From: an uncultured Planctomycetota bacterium
GTDB taxonomy: Bacteria; Planctomycetota; Planctomycetia; Pirellulales; Thermoguttaceae
Assembly (NCBI GenBank): GCA_902796885.1
Contig: CADBQY010000112.1
Location: 1-64,000 of the forward strand
Reading direction: 5' to 3'
DNA: 64,000 bases
In this document: positions 45,850-55,180 of the stretch, piece by piece
How the letters are laid out: the number at the start of each line of letters is the position of its first letter
Position numbering within the stretch: position 1 is the first letter of the stretch
Notes under the pieces: model-generated
What the model saw: only the letters and a program-made list of their open reading frames with translations
Told to the model about the DNA's origin: nothing
Databases searched by the model: none
Position numbers and translations under genes: made by a program

Positions 45850-45884
45850 AAAAAAGGTGGATCGGACGGACAAGCCGTCCGATC
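45850..45884 (-). terminator. Intrinsic terminator of rhaB
   Basis: A 10-bp perfect stem (45860-45869 with 45875-45884, five-base loop) is followed on the minus strand by CACCTTTTTT. It lies about 50 bases past the rhaB stop. Confidence 0.75.
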
Positions 45885-45933
45885 GGCGGTATGTTTCGAA
45901 AAATAAAAACTCATCGGTGACGGAAAAAAACGG

Positions 45934-47421
45934 TTAGCCGACAATCTTTGCGAACCGCTCGTAAGCGTCGTCCCAGAGGGCGGTTTCCTGCGGGACGTAT
46001 TCGGCGACCTCGAAGCTGTCGCGGATGACCGCGCGCGCCTCGGCGATACCGGCGACGTCACCCGAGGCGACCGCCTGCATCATCACGTTCCCGATCGCCG
46101 TCGCTTCGATCGGCCCCGTCACCACGCGGCACCCCGTGGCGTTGGCCGCCGCCTGGCAGAGGAGTTTGTTGCGGATCCCGCCGCCGACGATGTGGAGCGT
46201 GTTGATCTTCGCGCCGGAGATTTTTTCGCACATCCCGAGAACCTGCCGGAACTTCATGGCGATACTTTCCAGAACGATGCGCAGGACCGTGCCGTCTTCC
46301 TGCGGAACCGGCTGACCCGTCCGCTGGGCGAACCGGCGGATCGCTTCGGGCATATCGGTCGGCGCGAGGAAATCGCGGTGATCCGGATCGATGAAGGCCG
46401 TCATCGCCGGCGCGCCGGAAGTCATGTTGTTCATGTCTTCCCAGTCGAGGTTGCGCCCCTTTTGGTTCCAGACGCGGCGGCATTCCTGGAGAAGCCACAT
46501 TCCGCAGATATTTTTCAGAATCCGGGTCGTTCCGCCGACGCCCCCTTCGTTGGTGAAATTGAACCCCGAGACGACGTCGTTGACGACCGGCCTCGGCGAT
46601 TCGATTCCCATCAGGGCCCACGTTCCCAGGCTGACATACGCCCAGTCGGTCGAGCCGACCGGACTGGCCGTCGGAACGGCCATCACGGCGCTGGCGGTGT
46701 CGTGCGAGCCGGGGAGCACGATTTTCATTCCCGAGAGACCGCACTCTTGCGCCAGCGAAGCGCGCAGGGTTCCCAGAACGGTCCCCGGTTGCGAGACCGG
46801 CTTGAAGATGTGGGTCGGAATCCCGAACTTTTCGAGGATTCCTTTGGCCCAGTCGCCTTTCACCGGATCGAAGAACTGCGTGGTGGTCGAGTCGGTGAAC
46901 TCGTTGCTCATCTCGCCCGACAGGAGCCAGTGGAAGATGTCGGGAATCATCATGAAGCGTTCGGCGTTGGCTTGGGCGACCGAGCCGGAGATTTTATCGG
47001 CGATCAGCTGGTAGAGCGTATTGATCTGCATAAACTGCAGGCCGGTGTTGGCGAAGATTTCGTCGCGCGAGACCGTTTTAAACGACTCTTCCATCACCCC
47101 GTCGGTCCGCGGATCGCGGTAGCAGTAGGGATTCCCCAGAAGCTTGCCGTTCTTGTCGAAGTAGCCGTAGTCAACCCCCCAGGTATCGACGCCGACGCTT
47201 TCGACCGTCGCGCCGAACTTTTCGCCCGTCAGACGGAGCCCGTTCTGCACTTCGTTCCAAAGACCGGGAAGATTCCAGTGATAGCTCCCCATCATTTCGA
47301 CCGGACCGTTCATATACCGGTGAACTTCTTCGAGTTCGATCCGTTTGCCGTCGAAATGACCGATGAGAAGACGCCCGCTGGAAGCGCCCATATCAACCGC
47401 CAGATAAGATTTTTTTGCCAT
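45934..47421 (-). CDS. rhaB: Rhamnulokinase
   Basis: A FGGY-family sugar kinase phosphorylating L-rhamnulose in rhamnose catabolism. The 495 residues start MAKKSYLAVDMGASSGRLLI, whose VDMGASSGR is the rhamnulokinase version of the phosphate-1 motif. Other family features are NTLYQL, the substrate region LPGSHDTASAVMAVP, and the adenosine region HIVGGGIRNKLLCQAAANA. ATG 47421 is chosen because the 21 residues encoded upstream are not family-like. No other rhamnose genes (rhaA, rhaD, transporter) are present, so the pathway must be completed elsewhere. It has its own terminator. Confidence 0.95.
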   Translation of the reverse strand: MAKKSYLAVDMGASSGRLLIGHFDGKRIELEEVHRYMNGPVEMMGSYHWNLPGLWNEVQNGLRLTGEKFGATVESVGVDTWGVDYGYFDKNGKLLGNPYCYRDPRTDGVMEESFKTVSRDEIFANTGLQFMQINTLYQLIADKISGSVAQANAERFMMIPDIFHWLLSGEMSNEFTDSTTTQFFDPVKGDWAKGILEKFGIPTHIFKPVSQPGTVLGTLRASLAQECGLSGMKIVLPGSHDTASAVMAVPTASPVGSTDWAYVSLGTWALMGIESPRPVVNDVVSGFNFTNEGGVGGTTRILKNICGMWLLQECRRVWNQKGRNLDWEDMNNMTSGAPAMTAFIDPDHRDFLAPTDMPEAIRRFAQRTGQPVPQEDGTVLRIVLESIAMKFRQVLGMCEKISGAKINTLHIVGGGIRNKLLCQAAANATGCRVVTGPIEATAIGNVMMQAVASGDVAGIAEARAVIRDSFEVAEYVPQETALWDDAYERFAKIVG

Positions 47422-47742
47422 GGTAAAGCCTCGTGTGGGGTGAACGTGAATGGTCCGAAAAACAGACCCGACTACGCCCCTCATTTTACAGAAAAAATAC
47501 CGGGAAACAATCAGGGAAGAATCATTTTTCGGGAAAAAACCGCGCCGAGGCGATTCCGCCCGTGAAAACGGAGCAGCCGAGGCTGCGCGGTTTCTTCCGG
47601 CACGCGCGCCGGGCCGAAGAGACTGATAAATTTGCTAAAAGGGGGAAACTTTAACGATTTTACTGATGATAACGGCCCGTCGAGCCGATAAGGGATAGGG
47701 GGGACTCTCGGCCGAAAGGGGACGTTTACGGAGCGAAAGTTT
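47422..47742. other. Divergent intergenic region between rhaB and the beta-barrel gene
   Basis: 321 bases with AT-rich patches (47505-47545 and 47625-47670) and a short GC hairpin GCAGCC-GAG-GCTGC around 47573-47588. No convincing -35/-10 pair was found for either gene, and no small gene was recognised. Confidence 0.4.
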
Positions 47743-48714
47743 ATGAAAAGGACGCAAATGCGAGTGATCGGTCTAGCCGCGCTTCTGATTGCGGGGGCGC
47801 TGGGGATCGTCTGTCCCGTGCGGGGCGCCGACGATGCAGCTCTCGGCGGCGATGGGTTTTCGTTCGTCCGCGACCTTTCGGACGACGCGGTGATCCGCGG
47901 CTTTGATCTTCCCTGCTCGTCGTTTCAGATCTGGGGAGACTTTTACGTCGGGGAAGGGGATCTCGACCCGAAAGGAACCGATCTTTCGTTTGACAACGAA
48001 CTGACCGGCGCGCAGATCGGTCTGAACTGGGGGCTCGGTTCGGGAATGCTCGCCACGGCGTATTACAACTACAACAGCTCCGAACTTTCGAACGATACGT
48101 TCGCCAATCGGGCGCAGACGCACCTGGGCGGGTTCGGTCTGCGCTACAATACCGGCGGGTTCTATTTCAGCCTGCTGGGAACCGCGGGGCTCGACGACTA
48201 CGAGCTGACCGGCGGCGGCGACGGAGCGCTCGGCTACGACGGCTGGCAGGCGGGGGGTTCGCTGGAGACCGGCTACTATATGCGCACCGGCGGACTGTTC
48301 ACCTTAAAGCCGTTCGGGAACGTGCAATACAGCTACGTGAAATCCGACGGGATCGACCTGAACGCGCTTCGCGCGAAAGAGGAAAAGTTCAAAGCCGACG
48401 CCCTTTTTCAGACGCTCGGCGCGCGGATCGACGCCGAGCTGGGCCTGGCGACGCTCCAGGCGCGGATCGGGTGGGTTCATCAGTACCTGAAATCGGCGCC
48501 GATCCAGACCTACTGGTTCAGCCGTACCCCCGGCACCTATACGCCGGCTCAGGCGTTCTTCGAGGGCTCGACCGGAACCGACCATTTCTGGGGCGGCGCG
48601 GGGGTGAAGTTCTCGCTGTTCGGGACGATCGCCGCCAATCTCGACTACGACGTTCTTTTTAACAGCCGTCAGACGACGCACATGGCCAGCGCGGGACTCC
48701 TTTGGAGTTTCTGA
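47743..48714 (+). CDS. Outer-membrane beta-barrel protein (autotransporter-barrel-like)
   Basis: The 323 residues have a signal peptide (VIGLAALLIAGALGIVCPVRG, cut near GAD) and then alternating amphipathic strands with many Gly, Tyr and Phe (LATAYYNYNSSEL, LGGFGLRYNTGGFYFSLLG, FGNVQYSYVKSDG), ending in a terminal Phe (ASAGLLWSF), as in barrels inserted by the BAM machinery. The pattern resembles autotransporter barrel domains of about 270 residues, but the passenger before it is only about 30 residues, so it may be a free-standing barrel. It is divergent from rhaB, and the terminator that follows isolates it. Confidence 0.82.
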   Translation: MKRTQMRVIGLAALLIAGALGIVCPVRGADDAALGGDGFSFVRDLSDDAVIRGFDLPCSSFQIWGDFYVGEGDLDPKGTDLSFDNELTGAQIGLNWGLGSGMLATAYYNYNSSELSNDTFANRAQTHLGGFGLRYNTGGFYFSLLGTAGLDDYELTGGGDGALGYDGWQAGGSLETGYYMRTGGLFTLKPFGNVQYSYVKSDGIDLNALRAKEEKFKADALFQTLGARIDAELGLATLQARIGWVHQYLKSAPIQTYWFSRTPGTYTPAQAFFEGSTGTDHFWGGAGVKFSLFGTIAANLDYDVLFNSRQTTHMASAGLLWSF

Positions 48715-48740
48715 GAAAGGGGCGCGGCGCGGGAAAAAAG

Positions 48741-48777
48741 AAAACCGGCGCGGGACCGTTCGTCCCGCGCCGGTTTT
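48741..48777. terminator. Bidirectional intrinsic terminator
   Basis: A 16-bp perfect stem: 48741-48756 with 48762-48777, five-base loop, A run on one side and T run on the other. It serves the beta-barrel gene and the converging Gly-rich protein gene. Confidence 0.85.
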
Positions 48778-48801
48778 CGTCGGTTCCGGTTTCGCCGCCG
48801 G

Positions 48802-49821
48802 TTACTTTTGAAGTTCTTCGGTCAGTTTTTCGATGGTGGTGTCGGGTTCCTTTTCGGTTCCGCCGGACGCGAGCGCTTCTTCTTCGGCTTTGAGCTCCGC
48901 GGCTTTTTCCTGCGCGGCCTCTTCGGCGGCGATCTCTTCGGCGCGGACTTCCGCCGCTTTGATCAGTTCGGCGCTGGCCTCAAGCTGTTTGGCCGAGAAC
49001 CAGGGACGGGGGGTGACGTTCCCCGCCGGCTGATAGACTTTCTGAGCCAGATCGTCCATCGGAACTTCGTTCTCCTGATTCCAGACCGCCGCCTGGAGCG
49101 CCTGCTGATCGACGTTGTCGTCGCCGAGCATTTCGACCAGGGCGCGGGTCGTTTTATTTTCGGAGATCGTCTCGATCGGAACCAGGGCGTATTCCTGACC
49201 GCCGTACGGATCGTTCTTTCCGTGTTCGAGGCAGACGGTGCGGATCTTTTCGCGAACGGTCTTTTCGGGCGCGACGAACCAGCCGCCGCCGCGGCCGCCG
49301 CGGCCGCCGCCCCCCATACCGCCGCGGCTTCCGCCGACCGACTGGTTGCCGCCGCCGCCCATACTTCCGCCGCGTCCGCCGCGCGGGCCGTTGGCGTTAA
49401 GTCCCATTCGGCCGGGCTGAGCGCCTCCGGGCCCCCCGAGACCAAGACCGCGGTTCTGCGCCCCCATACCGGGTCCCATGCCTCCCATGCCGGGCATACC
49501 GCCCCCCATCCCCATTCCGGGAGCCATTCCCCCGCCGGGCATTCCGCCGCCGACCCCCCACTGGGCGATCGGCACGGCGGCGAACGCCGAGGGAACGTCG
49601 ATTTCGAGGGGCTGACCCGAAAGGTTTTTCACCGTCAGATTCCCTTCGAGCGCGCCGTTTTGCTTCAGTTTCACTTCGATCAGACCTTGGTCGATCGCGT
49701 CGAAGAGTTCGACCTTTTCGGCGTCTTTTTCGGTGTCTTTAGCGCGGAGCCCGACCGGCGCGAAAGAGAGCGCCGCCGCGAGGACCGCGGTCACAATCAA
49801 GAAATTCCGTAAAACTCTCAT
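48802..49821 (-). CDS. Exported Gly/Met-rich low-complexity protein
   Basis: No characterised family recognised. The 339 residues have a signal peptide (FLIVTAVLAAALSFAPVGLRA), then a short beta-like domain (FDAIDQGLIEVKLKQNGALE; NLTVKNLSGQPLEID). A segment of about 110 residues made mostly of Gly, Met, Pro and Arg follows (GGGMPGGGMAPGMGMGGGMP), then a folded region with CLEHGKNDPYGGQEYALVPI and an Ala/Glu-rich helical tail. ATG 49821 is chosen because a good promoter puts transcription start near 49866, at an alternative upstream start. The layout suggests a secreted envelope protein in which the Gly-rich part is a flexible spacer. Confidence 0.8.
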   Translation of the reverse strand: MRVLRNFLIVTAVLAAALSFAPVGLRAKDTEKDAEKVELFDAIDQGLIEVKLKQNGALEGNLTVKNLSGQPLEIDVPSAFAAVPIAQWGVGGGMPGGGMAPGMGMGGGMPGMGGMGPGMGAQNRGLGLGGPGGAQPGRMGLNANGPRGGRGGSMGGGGNQSVGGSRGGMGGGGRGGRGGGWFVAPEKTVREKIRTVCLEHGKNDPYGGQEYALVPIETISENKTTRALVEMLGDDNVDQQALQAAVWNQENEVPMDDLAQKVYQPAGNVTPRPWFSAKQLEASAELIKAAEVRAEEIAAEEAAQEKAAELKAEEEALASGGTEKEPDTTIEKLTEELQK

Positions 49822-49872
49822 CGGATCTGATAACCCTTTTGAAAAAATTTCGGTATAGAATCCCCCCATCCT

Positions 49873-49901
49873 ATCATAGTCTAAGGAAGATAAGTTGTCT
49901 A
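49873..49901 (-). promoter_or_regulatory. Sigma-70 promoter of the Gly-rich protein gene
   Basis: On the minus strand, TAGACA (49896-49901), a 17-base spacer and TATGAT (49873-49878) match consensus boxes at 5/6 each. This is one of the best promoter matches in the window and fixes the downstream start codon choice. Confidence 0.65.
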
Positions 49902-49999
49902 CCGTTTTAGCGGTAATTTGGGGGGTTTTTTATTCTTTCGCCCGGCGAGAACCTAACGACCGTTACATTTCGCCAGTCGGGCGCGCCTTCCCGGAAAGT

Positions 50000-50608
50000 T
50001 TAGTCCGATTCGGGGAACGATTCCCGCGCTCCTTCTCCCCGGCGTTCCAGAAGGAGAGTCAGGTAACTGGCAAAGACGGGATCGGCGAGTCCCAATCGGG
50101 CGGCGGCGTCTTTTAAGGCGTCTTGCGCGGAGGTTTGTTCGCCGGCGCCGGAGATGATCGTTTCGATCTCGGTAAATTCCCCCAGATCGGGGAGGGAGTC
50201 CCGAGTCAGGTTGAAGGTACGGCCCCGAAAAGTGAACGACGCCGATTTTCGCGTCTTGGCGATTTCGGCGAACGGTTCGTATCCGAGCCGGGTCAGGAGT
50301 CGGACCCACGCTTCTTTCCGCTCGTCGATCGGGACGTCTTCCGCCGGCGAAATCAGGGGGAGTTCGATCTCTTCGCGCGTCTTGACAACTCGGTCCCGGC
50401 GCGGCCCCTTATAGGTGATCAAAAGCCGCCGGTCGATCCGGCGGAGGCGGAGCGCTTCGCCCGTTTCGCGAAAATCGCGGCTGACCCGCTGAAAATAGAG
50501 GTCTTCTTCGAGACGGGGCGATCCGAAACGGGCGCCGAACAACGCCTCCGCCTTCGTTTCGAAGGTCTCCGGCGCGGTCAGACGGAACTTCATTTCGACT
50601 TCGTACAT
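50000..50608 (-). CDS. CYTH-domain protein (class IV adenylate cyclase CyaB/thiamine-triphosphatase-like)
   Basis: The 202 residues fit a CYTH tunnel domain: the N-terminal ExExK signature is EVEMK, followed by EEDLYFQR, ALRLRRIDRRLLITYKGPRRD and a closing ITRDSLPDLGEFTEIET-like stretch with the acidic residues that bind metal. CYTH proteins hydrolyse or cyclise nucleoside or organic triphosphates; the class IV cyclase (CyaB) subgroup is nearest in layout. The reaction cannot be decided from sequence alone. The last 20 residues are charged and specific to this protein. Confidence 0.88.
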   Translation of the reverse strand: MYEVEMKFRLTAPETFETKAEALFGARFGSPRLEEDLYFQRVSRDFRETGEALRLRRIDRRLLITYKGPRRDRVVKTREEIELPLISPAEDVPIDERKEAWVRLLTRLGYEPFAEIAKTRKSASFTFRGRTFNLTRDSLPDLGEFTEIETIISGAGEQTSAQDALKDAAARLGLADPVFASYLTLLLERRGEGARESFPESD

Positions 50609-50795
50609 TGCACACTCGTTTCGGCGGGGCGGACGCTTTAAGCGTTTTATACCCCGCGTCGGAAAAAATGCAAGAGACCGCGCCTTGCGTGAAAATGGCC
50701 TGGATTTCGTCTCCCGAAAAGAGTATGCTCCGTCTCCGGAGTTTTCCCTTTAAAGCAAGGGTGTCTTACCGGCGCAAGTCGCCGCAGGAACCAAA

Positions 50796-51341
50796 ATGAT
50801 GAAATTCGTAAAACAGACGGCCTTGCCGGTTCTTTTGATCGTCGGCGCGCTCATGGCCGGGTACGCCCTGCGCCGCCCGGTTCCTATGGGGATTACGGCG
50901 ACCGCTTCGAGCGAAAGTTCCGGCGCGGTCCTTTCGACCGGCTATTTTAACAGCAGCGTCGAGGCGCTCTACTACCTCGACTCGCAGAGCGGACGCCTTT
51001 CGGCGGCGCTGATGGCGCGGAGCGATCCGGTGTTCGTTAAAACGTACACGCGGAACATCAAGGCCGACCTTTACGAGACGCTTCAGTCCTTTCCGTCCGT
51101 CCCGGTTCCCCAGCGGCCGAACTTTATTATGGTTAGCGGTGAGAGCGACGCGCGGAAAGTCGGCGCGGGCGAGACGGGAAATCTCGCCAAGTCGTTCGTC
51201 TACGTCGCCGAGACGCAGACCGGAATCGTTCTGGTCTACATCCTGCCGCAGGAGGGTGACCGCGACCTGCCGGTCGACCGGGGCGAGATCGTCTTTTTGA
51301 CGAGCGCCCGGCTCAACCAGGGGACGGGCGAAATCAGGTAG
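50796..51341 (+). CDS. Small exported/anchored protein of unknown function
   Basis: The 181 residues begin with a membrane anchor or uncleaved signal (LPVLLIVGALMAGYALR) followed by a single soluble domain with YYLDSQSGRLSAALM and GIVLVYILPQEG patterns, which may form a mixed alpha/beta fold. I do not recognise a family. It is the first of three plus-strand genes for exported proteins ending in a C25-type peptidase, and the next coding region begins about 65 bases after its stop, so co-transcription is likely. Confidence 0.75.
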   Translation: MMKFVKQTALPVLLIVGALMAGYALRRPVPMGITATASSESSGAVLSTGYFNSSVEALYYLDSQSGRLSAALMARSDPVFVKTYTRNIKADLYETLQSFPSVPVPQRPNFIMVSGESDARKVGAGETGNLAKSFVYVAETQTGIVLVYILPQEGDRDLPVDRGEIVFLTSARLNQGTGEIR

Positions 51342-51405
51342 CGACGCTTTGAAAGAGTCAACAATCAGCCGAATCGATATTCCAGAAAGGTTTTCAGGGA
51401 GTTCT

Positions 51406-52542
51406 ATGCCGCGAATCACGACCATCGCTTTCAGCGCGTTTGTTCTTCTTATCGCGCTTTCGGCGCTTCCCGCCCAACAGGAAACGAATCCTCAAAGAGC
51501 CGCGGGGCGGCCGAACGCGCCGCGGAAACAGGTTCATCCGAATGTCGATCCGCAGACGGCGCGGTCGGCGGCGCAGTCCGACAATCGCCGGAGACAATCG
51601 CGCCGGAATCAGACGCCGACCGCCCGTCCCACTCAGCGCGCGCACGGGAACGCCCCGGTTCGGGTGAAAGAGCGGAGTCCGGAAAATCCGGTCCGGTTCG
51701 CCTTCGCGCCGCACGATCGGCAAACGGCGGCGTCCCGGCCGATGCCGTGGGACCAAACCCCGTCGGCCGGTGCGATCATGTCGACCTTTCTGACCGGCGA
51801 ACTATCGCCGGAAGTGATCCAATGGCACGTCAACCAGCGGAAGAAGACGCTTTACGAAAAGAATCATCCCGACGAACTTGCCCGCAGCGCGCCGCGGCGG
51901 GCGGCTGACGAACGGGGCGGGTACGGCGAAATGCTCCACCGCATGGAGTTCGCCTGGGGGAACCGTTCTCCCCGCTTCGGCGAACCGGCCGAGATGTACG
52001 GCTACGATGACGAATACGGCGGCGAATACGTCGGCGCGGATCCGTCGAACGGCTCGGTTCTCGTTCAGCTTTTAACCGGATACAAAAACGGCGAGATCAG
52101 AGAGTGGAAAGAGAACCAGACGTTCATGGCGCGCCGCGGCGCGCCTCGGGAACTTCCCGCGGCGGCGGGACGCCCGCTGCCGATGTACGCCTCGGCCCGG
52201 CCGATCCCCCAGGGGGCCCCCCTGCCGGCCGCCGAGCCGCGCGACGGGAATGTCTACGCGTCGTCCCGAGTCGCGTCGGGGAACGTCCGCCAGTCGGAGC
52301 TTTCGACGATGCCGAGCGGAGACGGTCAGGTTCGGTTGGCGACGGCCGAAGAGCCCCGCTTCGTCGACGACGGATTTCCCGCCGCCGGAGCCGCTCCGCG
52401 CCGCAATCCGATCCGCCAGGTCTCGGCGGAGTTTCGCGCTCCCGTTCCCGGGAATGTCGTCGGCCGGGGCGAAAATGTCCGCCGTTCCGGTCAGATTCGC
52501 GTCTATTCCGAAGACGAAGACGGGTGGAGTCCGGTTGAATGA
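51406..52542 (+). CDS. Exported Pro/Arg/Ala-rich protein of unknown function
   Basis: A 378-residue protein with a signal peptide (TTIAFSAFVLLIALSALPAQ) and mostly disordered, Pro/Arg/Ala-rich sequence. A short structured region around residues 125-240 has MSTFLTGELSPEVIQWHVNQ and LLTGYKNGEIREWKENQ, two related short motifs that may be repeats (FLTGELS / LLTGYKN). ATG 51406 has AGGGAG upstream and gives a clean signal peptide, so it is preferred over an in-frame start at 51349. Its stop overlaps the peptidase start (ATGA), so the two are translationally coupled and may be partners. Confidence 0.75.
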   Translation: MPRITTIAFSAFVLLIALSALPAQQETNPQRAAGRPNAPRKQVHPNVDPQTARSAAQSDNRRRQSRRNQTPTARPTQRAHGNAPVRVKERSPENPVRFAFAPHDRQTAASRPMPWDQTPSAGAIMSTFLTGELSPEVIQWHVNQRKKTLYEKNHPDELARSAPRRAADERGGYGEMLHRMEFAWGNRSPRFGEPAEMYGYDDEYGGEYVGADPSNGSVLVQLLTGYKNGEIREWKENQTFMARRGAPRELPAAAGRPLPMYASARPIPQGAPLPAAEPRDGNVYASSRVASGNVRQSELSTMPSGDGQVRLATAEEPRFVDDGFPAAGAAPRRNPIRQVSAEFRAPVPGNVVGRGENVRRSGQIRVYSEDEDGWSPVE

Positions 52543-54404
52543 AGAGGCTCGCCCGGTGGCCGCTTATTCTCGTTCTGACCATTCTTTCCGTTTCCGCCCA
52601 CGCCGCGGAATCGGCGGCGCGCGGCGGCGACGTCGCCCTGGTCTGCACCCGAACTTTTCTGCCGGCGATGCAGCGGTGGATCCTCTACCGGCAGTCGCAG
52701 GGATACACGATTCACACGCTTGTCCAGTCGCCGCGGCAGGCTCCCTCGTCGTTTCTTTCGTGGGGCGCCGTCCTTCCCGATCCGGAATCGATCCGGGACC
52801 GAATCCGCGAACTGAACGCCCGCACGCCGCTGCGCGCGATTCTGATCGTCGGAGACGGCGCGCCTCTTCTCGATCAGACGCCCGCGCCGAACGATCCGCT
52901 CGGCTCGGCGCTCGACGTGATTCCCGCGCCGCGCGTTCCGGCGAAAGTGATCGACCGGTTCGGTTACGAAACGCACGTCGCCTCGGATAACTGGTACGCC
53001 GACTTGGACGGCGACTCTTTCCCCGACGTGCCGATCGGCCGGATTCCGGCGCGCACCCCCCGTCAGGCCGAGGACGCGGTCGGCAAGATCCTCTACTACG
53101 AACAGGTCGCCCCGAGCGGCGCGTGGCAGCGCCGCGCCGCGCTCGTCGCCGGAATGCCGGGCTTTTCGTCGATTCTCGACAACGTGATCACAAGCGCCAC
53201 GCGGCAGATTCTGGCCGGAGCGATGCCCGACGAGTACGACTGGACGCTGGTTCAGGCCGACTGGCGGAGCCCCTACTGTCCCGACCCGTCGCTGTTTCGA
53301 TACACCGTTCTCGACGAGCTGAACAAAGGCCCCCTCTTTTGGGTCTATATGGGGCACGGGCTCCATCAGGAACTCGACCGCCTGGTCACTCCGAAGGGAA
53401 ACTACAAGATCATGGAACTGGACGACCTTCAATACGTCGACTGCAAGGGGGGACTGCCGATCCTGATCTTTTGCGCTTGCTATACGGGCGCCTACGACTC
53501 GACCGAAATGTCGATCGCCGAGGAGTTCGTCTTAAAGCCGAACGGTCCGATCGCGGCCGTCGCCGCAAGCCGGACTTCGATGCCGTACGGAATGGGAGTT
53601 TTCGGAATAGAATTCCTCGACGAAGTCTTTCACCAGTCGGATGAACCGGGAGACCGGACGCTCGGCGAGTATATCATGGCGGCGAAACGGCGAATGACGT
53701 TCGCCGAAAAGGGCGCCGGCGAGCCTGGCGACCCGCCTTCCGCCGAAGACGAGACTCCCGAAGAGGCGCCCTCCGGCGAGACGCCGGCCGAAGAAACCGC
53801 GTCCGCCTCCGAGAGCGCCGAAGAAACCGCGCCGTCTCCGGAGTCTTTTTCCCGATCGAAACTGCGGAGAACCGCCGACAGCCTGGCGCGCGCGTTCGAT
53901 CCGACGTCGGCGCGTCTGGACGGACAGCTCGAAGACCACCGCTATCTTTTCAATCTTTTCGGCGATCCGCTTCTGCGCGTCCGATTCCCCCGGCGGATCG
54001 CGTTTGAAATCCCCGAGATCGGCTATCTGAACGAGTCGATCACCGTTTCGGCCGAGCCGGAACGGCCGCCCGCCGACAATTGGTCGGCGCTCGAGCCGTC
54101 CGACGCCGAACCGGCGCGCGTGACGGTCGAACTGGTGAACCTGCCGACCCGGCCGAAAGTGAAACTCGTCAACCGCTCCGAGTATTCGGACAGCGACGAG
54201 GAACGGATCCGGTATCAGCAGACGTTTCAGGAGGCGAACGACCGCGTGCTCGCCTCGGCCGAGTGCGAGACGTCGGACGGCGCCTGGAGCGTCGAACTCC
54301 CCCTTCCGGTCGAAACGACCGGAACGTATATCGTACGCGTTCTGATCACTTCCCCCGACGGGACGTCGGCCGGAGCGAAACGGTTTAAAATCAGAAAACG
54401 GTAG
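52539..54404 (+). CDS. Exported gingipain-like cysteine peptidase (family C25)
   Basis: The 621 residues start with a signal peptide (WPLILVLTILSVSAHAAES). A C25-like catalytic domain follows: an N-terminal caspase-like subdomain with ILIVGDGAPLL and a calcium-loop-like DLDGDSFPDVPIGRIP, then the catalytic His near residue 271 (VYMGHGLHQ) and Cys near 312 (IFCACYTGAYD). An acidic Pro/Glu-rich insert (residues about 395-440) leads to a C-terminal Ig-like domain (residues about 490-620). It differs from gingipains in lacking a type IX secretion sorting tail. It is probably envelope-located and coupled to the preceding disordered protein. Confidence 0.88.
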   Translation: MKRLARWPLILVLTILSVSAHAAESAARGGDVALVCTRTFLPAMQRWILYRQSQGYTIHTLVQSPRQAPSSFLSWGAVLPDPESIRDRIRELNARTPLRAILIVGDGAPLLDQTPAPNDPLGSALDVIPAPRVPAKVIDRFGYETHVASDNWYADLDGDSFPDVPIGRIPARTPRQAEDAVGKILYYEQVAPSGAWQRRAALVAGMPGFSSILDNVITSATRQILAGAMPDEYDWTLVQADWRSPYCPDPSLFRYTVLDELNKGPLFWVYMGHGLHQELDRLVTPKGNYKIMELDDLQYVDCKGGLPILIFCACYTGAYDSTEMSIAEEFVLKPNGPIAAVAASRTSMPYGMGVFGIEFLDEVFHQSDEPGDRTLGEYIMAAKRRMTFAEKGAGEPGDPPSAEDETPEEAPSGETPAEETASASESAEETAPSPESFSRSKLRRTADSLARAFDPTSARLDGQLEDHRYLFNLFGDPLLRVRFPRRIAFEIPEIGYLNESITVSAEPERPPADNWSALEPSDAEPARVTVELVNLPTRPKVKLVNRSEYSDSDEERIRYQQTFQEANDRVLASAECETSDGAWSVELPLPVETTGTYIVRVLITSPDGTSAGAKRFKIRKR

Positions 54405-54582
54405 TGTTTCTCGAATCACATCGTACGGCGCATTACGCCGCGTCGGCCTTCGGCCGTTCTCGTTCGTCTTCTCGCCAATCCTTTGTTAAAGAGCGGATGG
54501 TGACGCTCGGAAATTCGCCGTCGGAACAGCCCCCTGACCCGGTGTAACCGTGTAGTCCGTTATTGACGCCGTAATTCCATAC

Positions 54583-55083
54583 GTGGATATGGGGCCGGAG
54601 TTGGAGGGGGAACGTCCCGCCGCCGCCGCCGATTTCGATAAACTCGCGCAGGACGCCTACAACAAACAGGCGCGCGAAAAGGGATGGAAACGGCGTTTCG
54701 ACGACCTCTCCCCGTCAACGCGGCTCAAATACTACTACCAGGCGCAGAAAGACTACACGAAGCAGACCGGGAAACCGTTCAGCCATTCGATCGCGGTAGA
54801 ATTCCGCGACTATCGAATAGACTCATTCCAATTACGGGAATACATCGAAGATAAAATGAAAGAAACCGAAGACAAATACATGTATGAATACGGACAATTC
54901 TTCCAATATCCTATCCCTTTTTTCAGAATCCTAACAAACATTGCGTTCGGAACAGATTTTGAATTGTTCCCGGAAAAACTTGAATCAAAAACCGTAGAAC
55001 ACACGAATATCGGAACAGTTCTGATCGAGTGCCTTACTTACGATGAACCCTATGAAGATGAGGAAGAAGGGATTGTATACTAG
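54583..55083 (+). CDS. Small protein with abrupt internal GC change (unknown function)
   Basis: The 166-residue product is not recognised. Residues 1-65 are Lys/Asp/Tyr-rich in GC-rich codons (FDKLAQDAYNKQAREKGWKR; STRLKYYYQAQKDYTKQTGK). From about residue 70 the DNA becomes strongly AT-rich (about 54,790 to 55,080), and the protein continues with YMYEYGQFFQYPIPFFRIL and an acidic tail. A start at GTG 54583 or ATG 54589 is possible; neither has a ribosome-binding site. It could be the remnant of a longer gene joined to foreign DNA, or a short acquired gene. A terminator follows 30 bases after the stop. Confidence 0.6.
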   Translation: MDMGPELEGERPAAAADFDKLAQDAYNKQAREKGWKRRFDDLSPSTRLKYYYQAQKDYTKQTGKPFSHSIAVEFRDYRIDSFQLREYIEDKMKETEDKYMYEYGQFFQYPIPFFRILTNIAFGTDFELFPEKLESKTVEHTNIGTVLIECLTYDEPYEDEEEGIVY

Positions 55084-55113
55084 CCGAATTTATACCGAGA
55101 CTGAACTAACCAC

Positions 55114-55135
55114 GGGGGCGCAAGCCCCCTTTTTT
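55114..55135 (+). terminator. Intrinsic terminator
   Basis: GGGGGC, tetraloop GCAA, GCCCCC and a run of six T, directly after the 166-residue gene. Confidence 0.8.
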
Positions 55136-55180
55136 CTCTTCAAAAAGCCGTTTCTCGAAGTTTTCAAAAAATTTTTTTGT

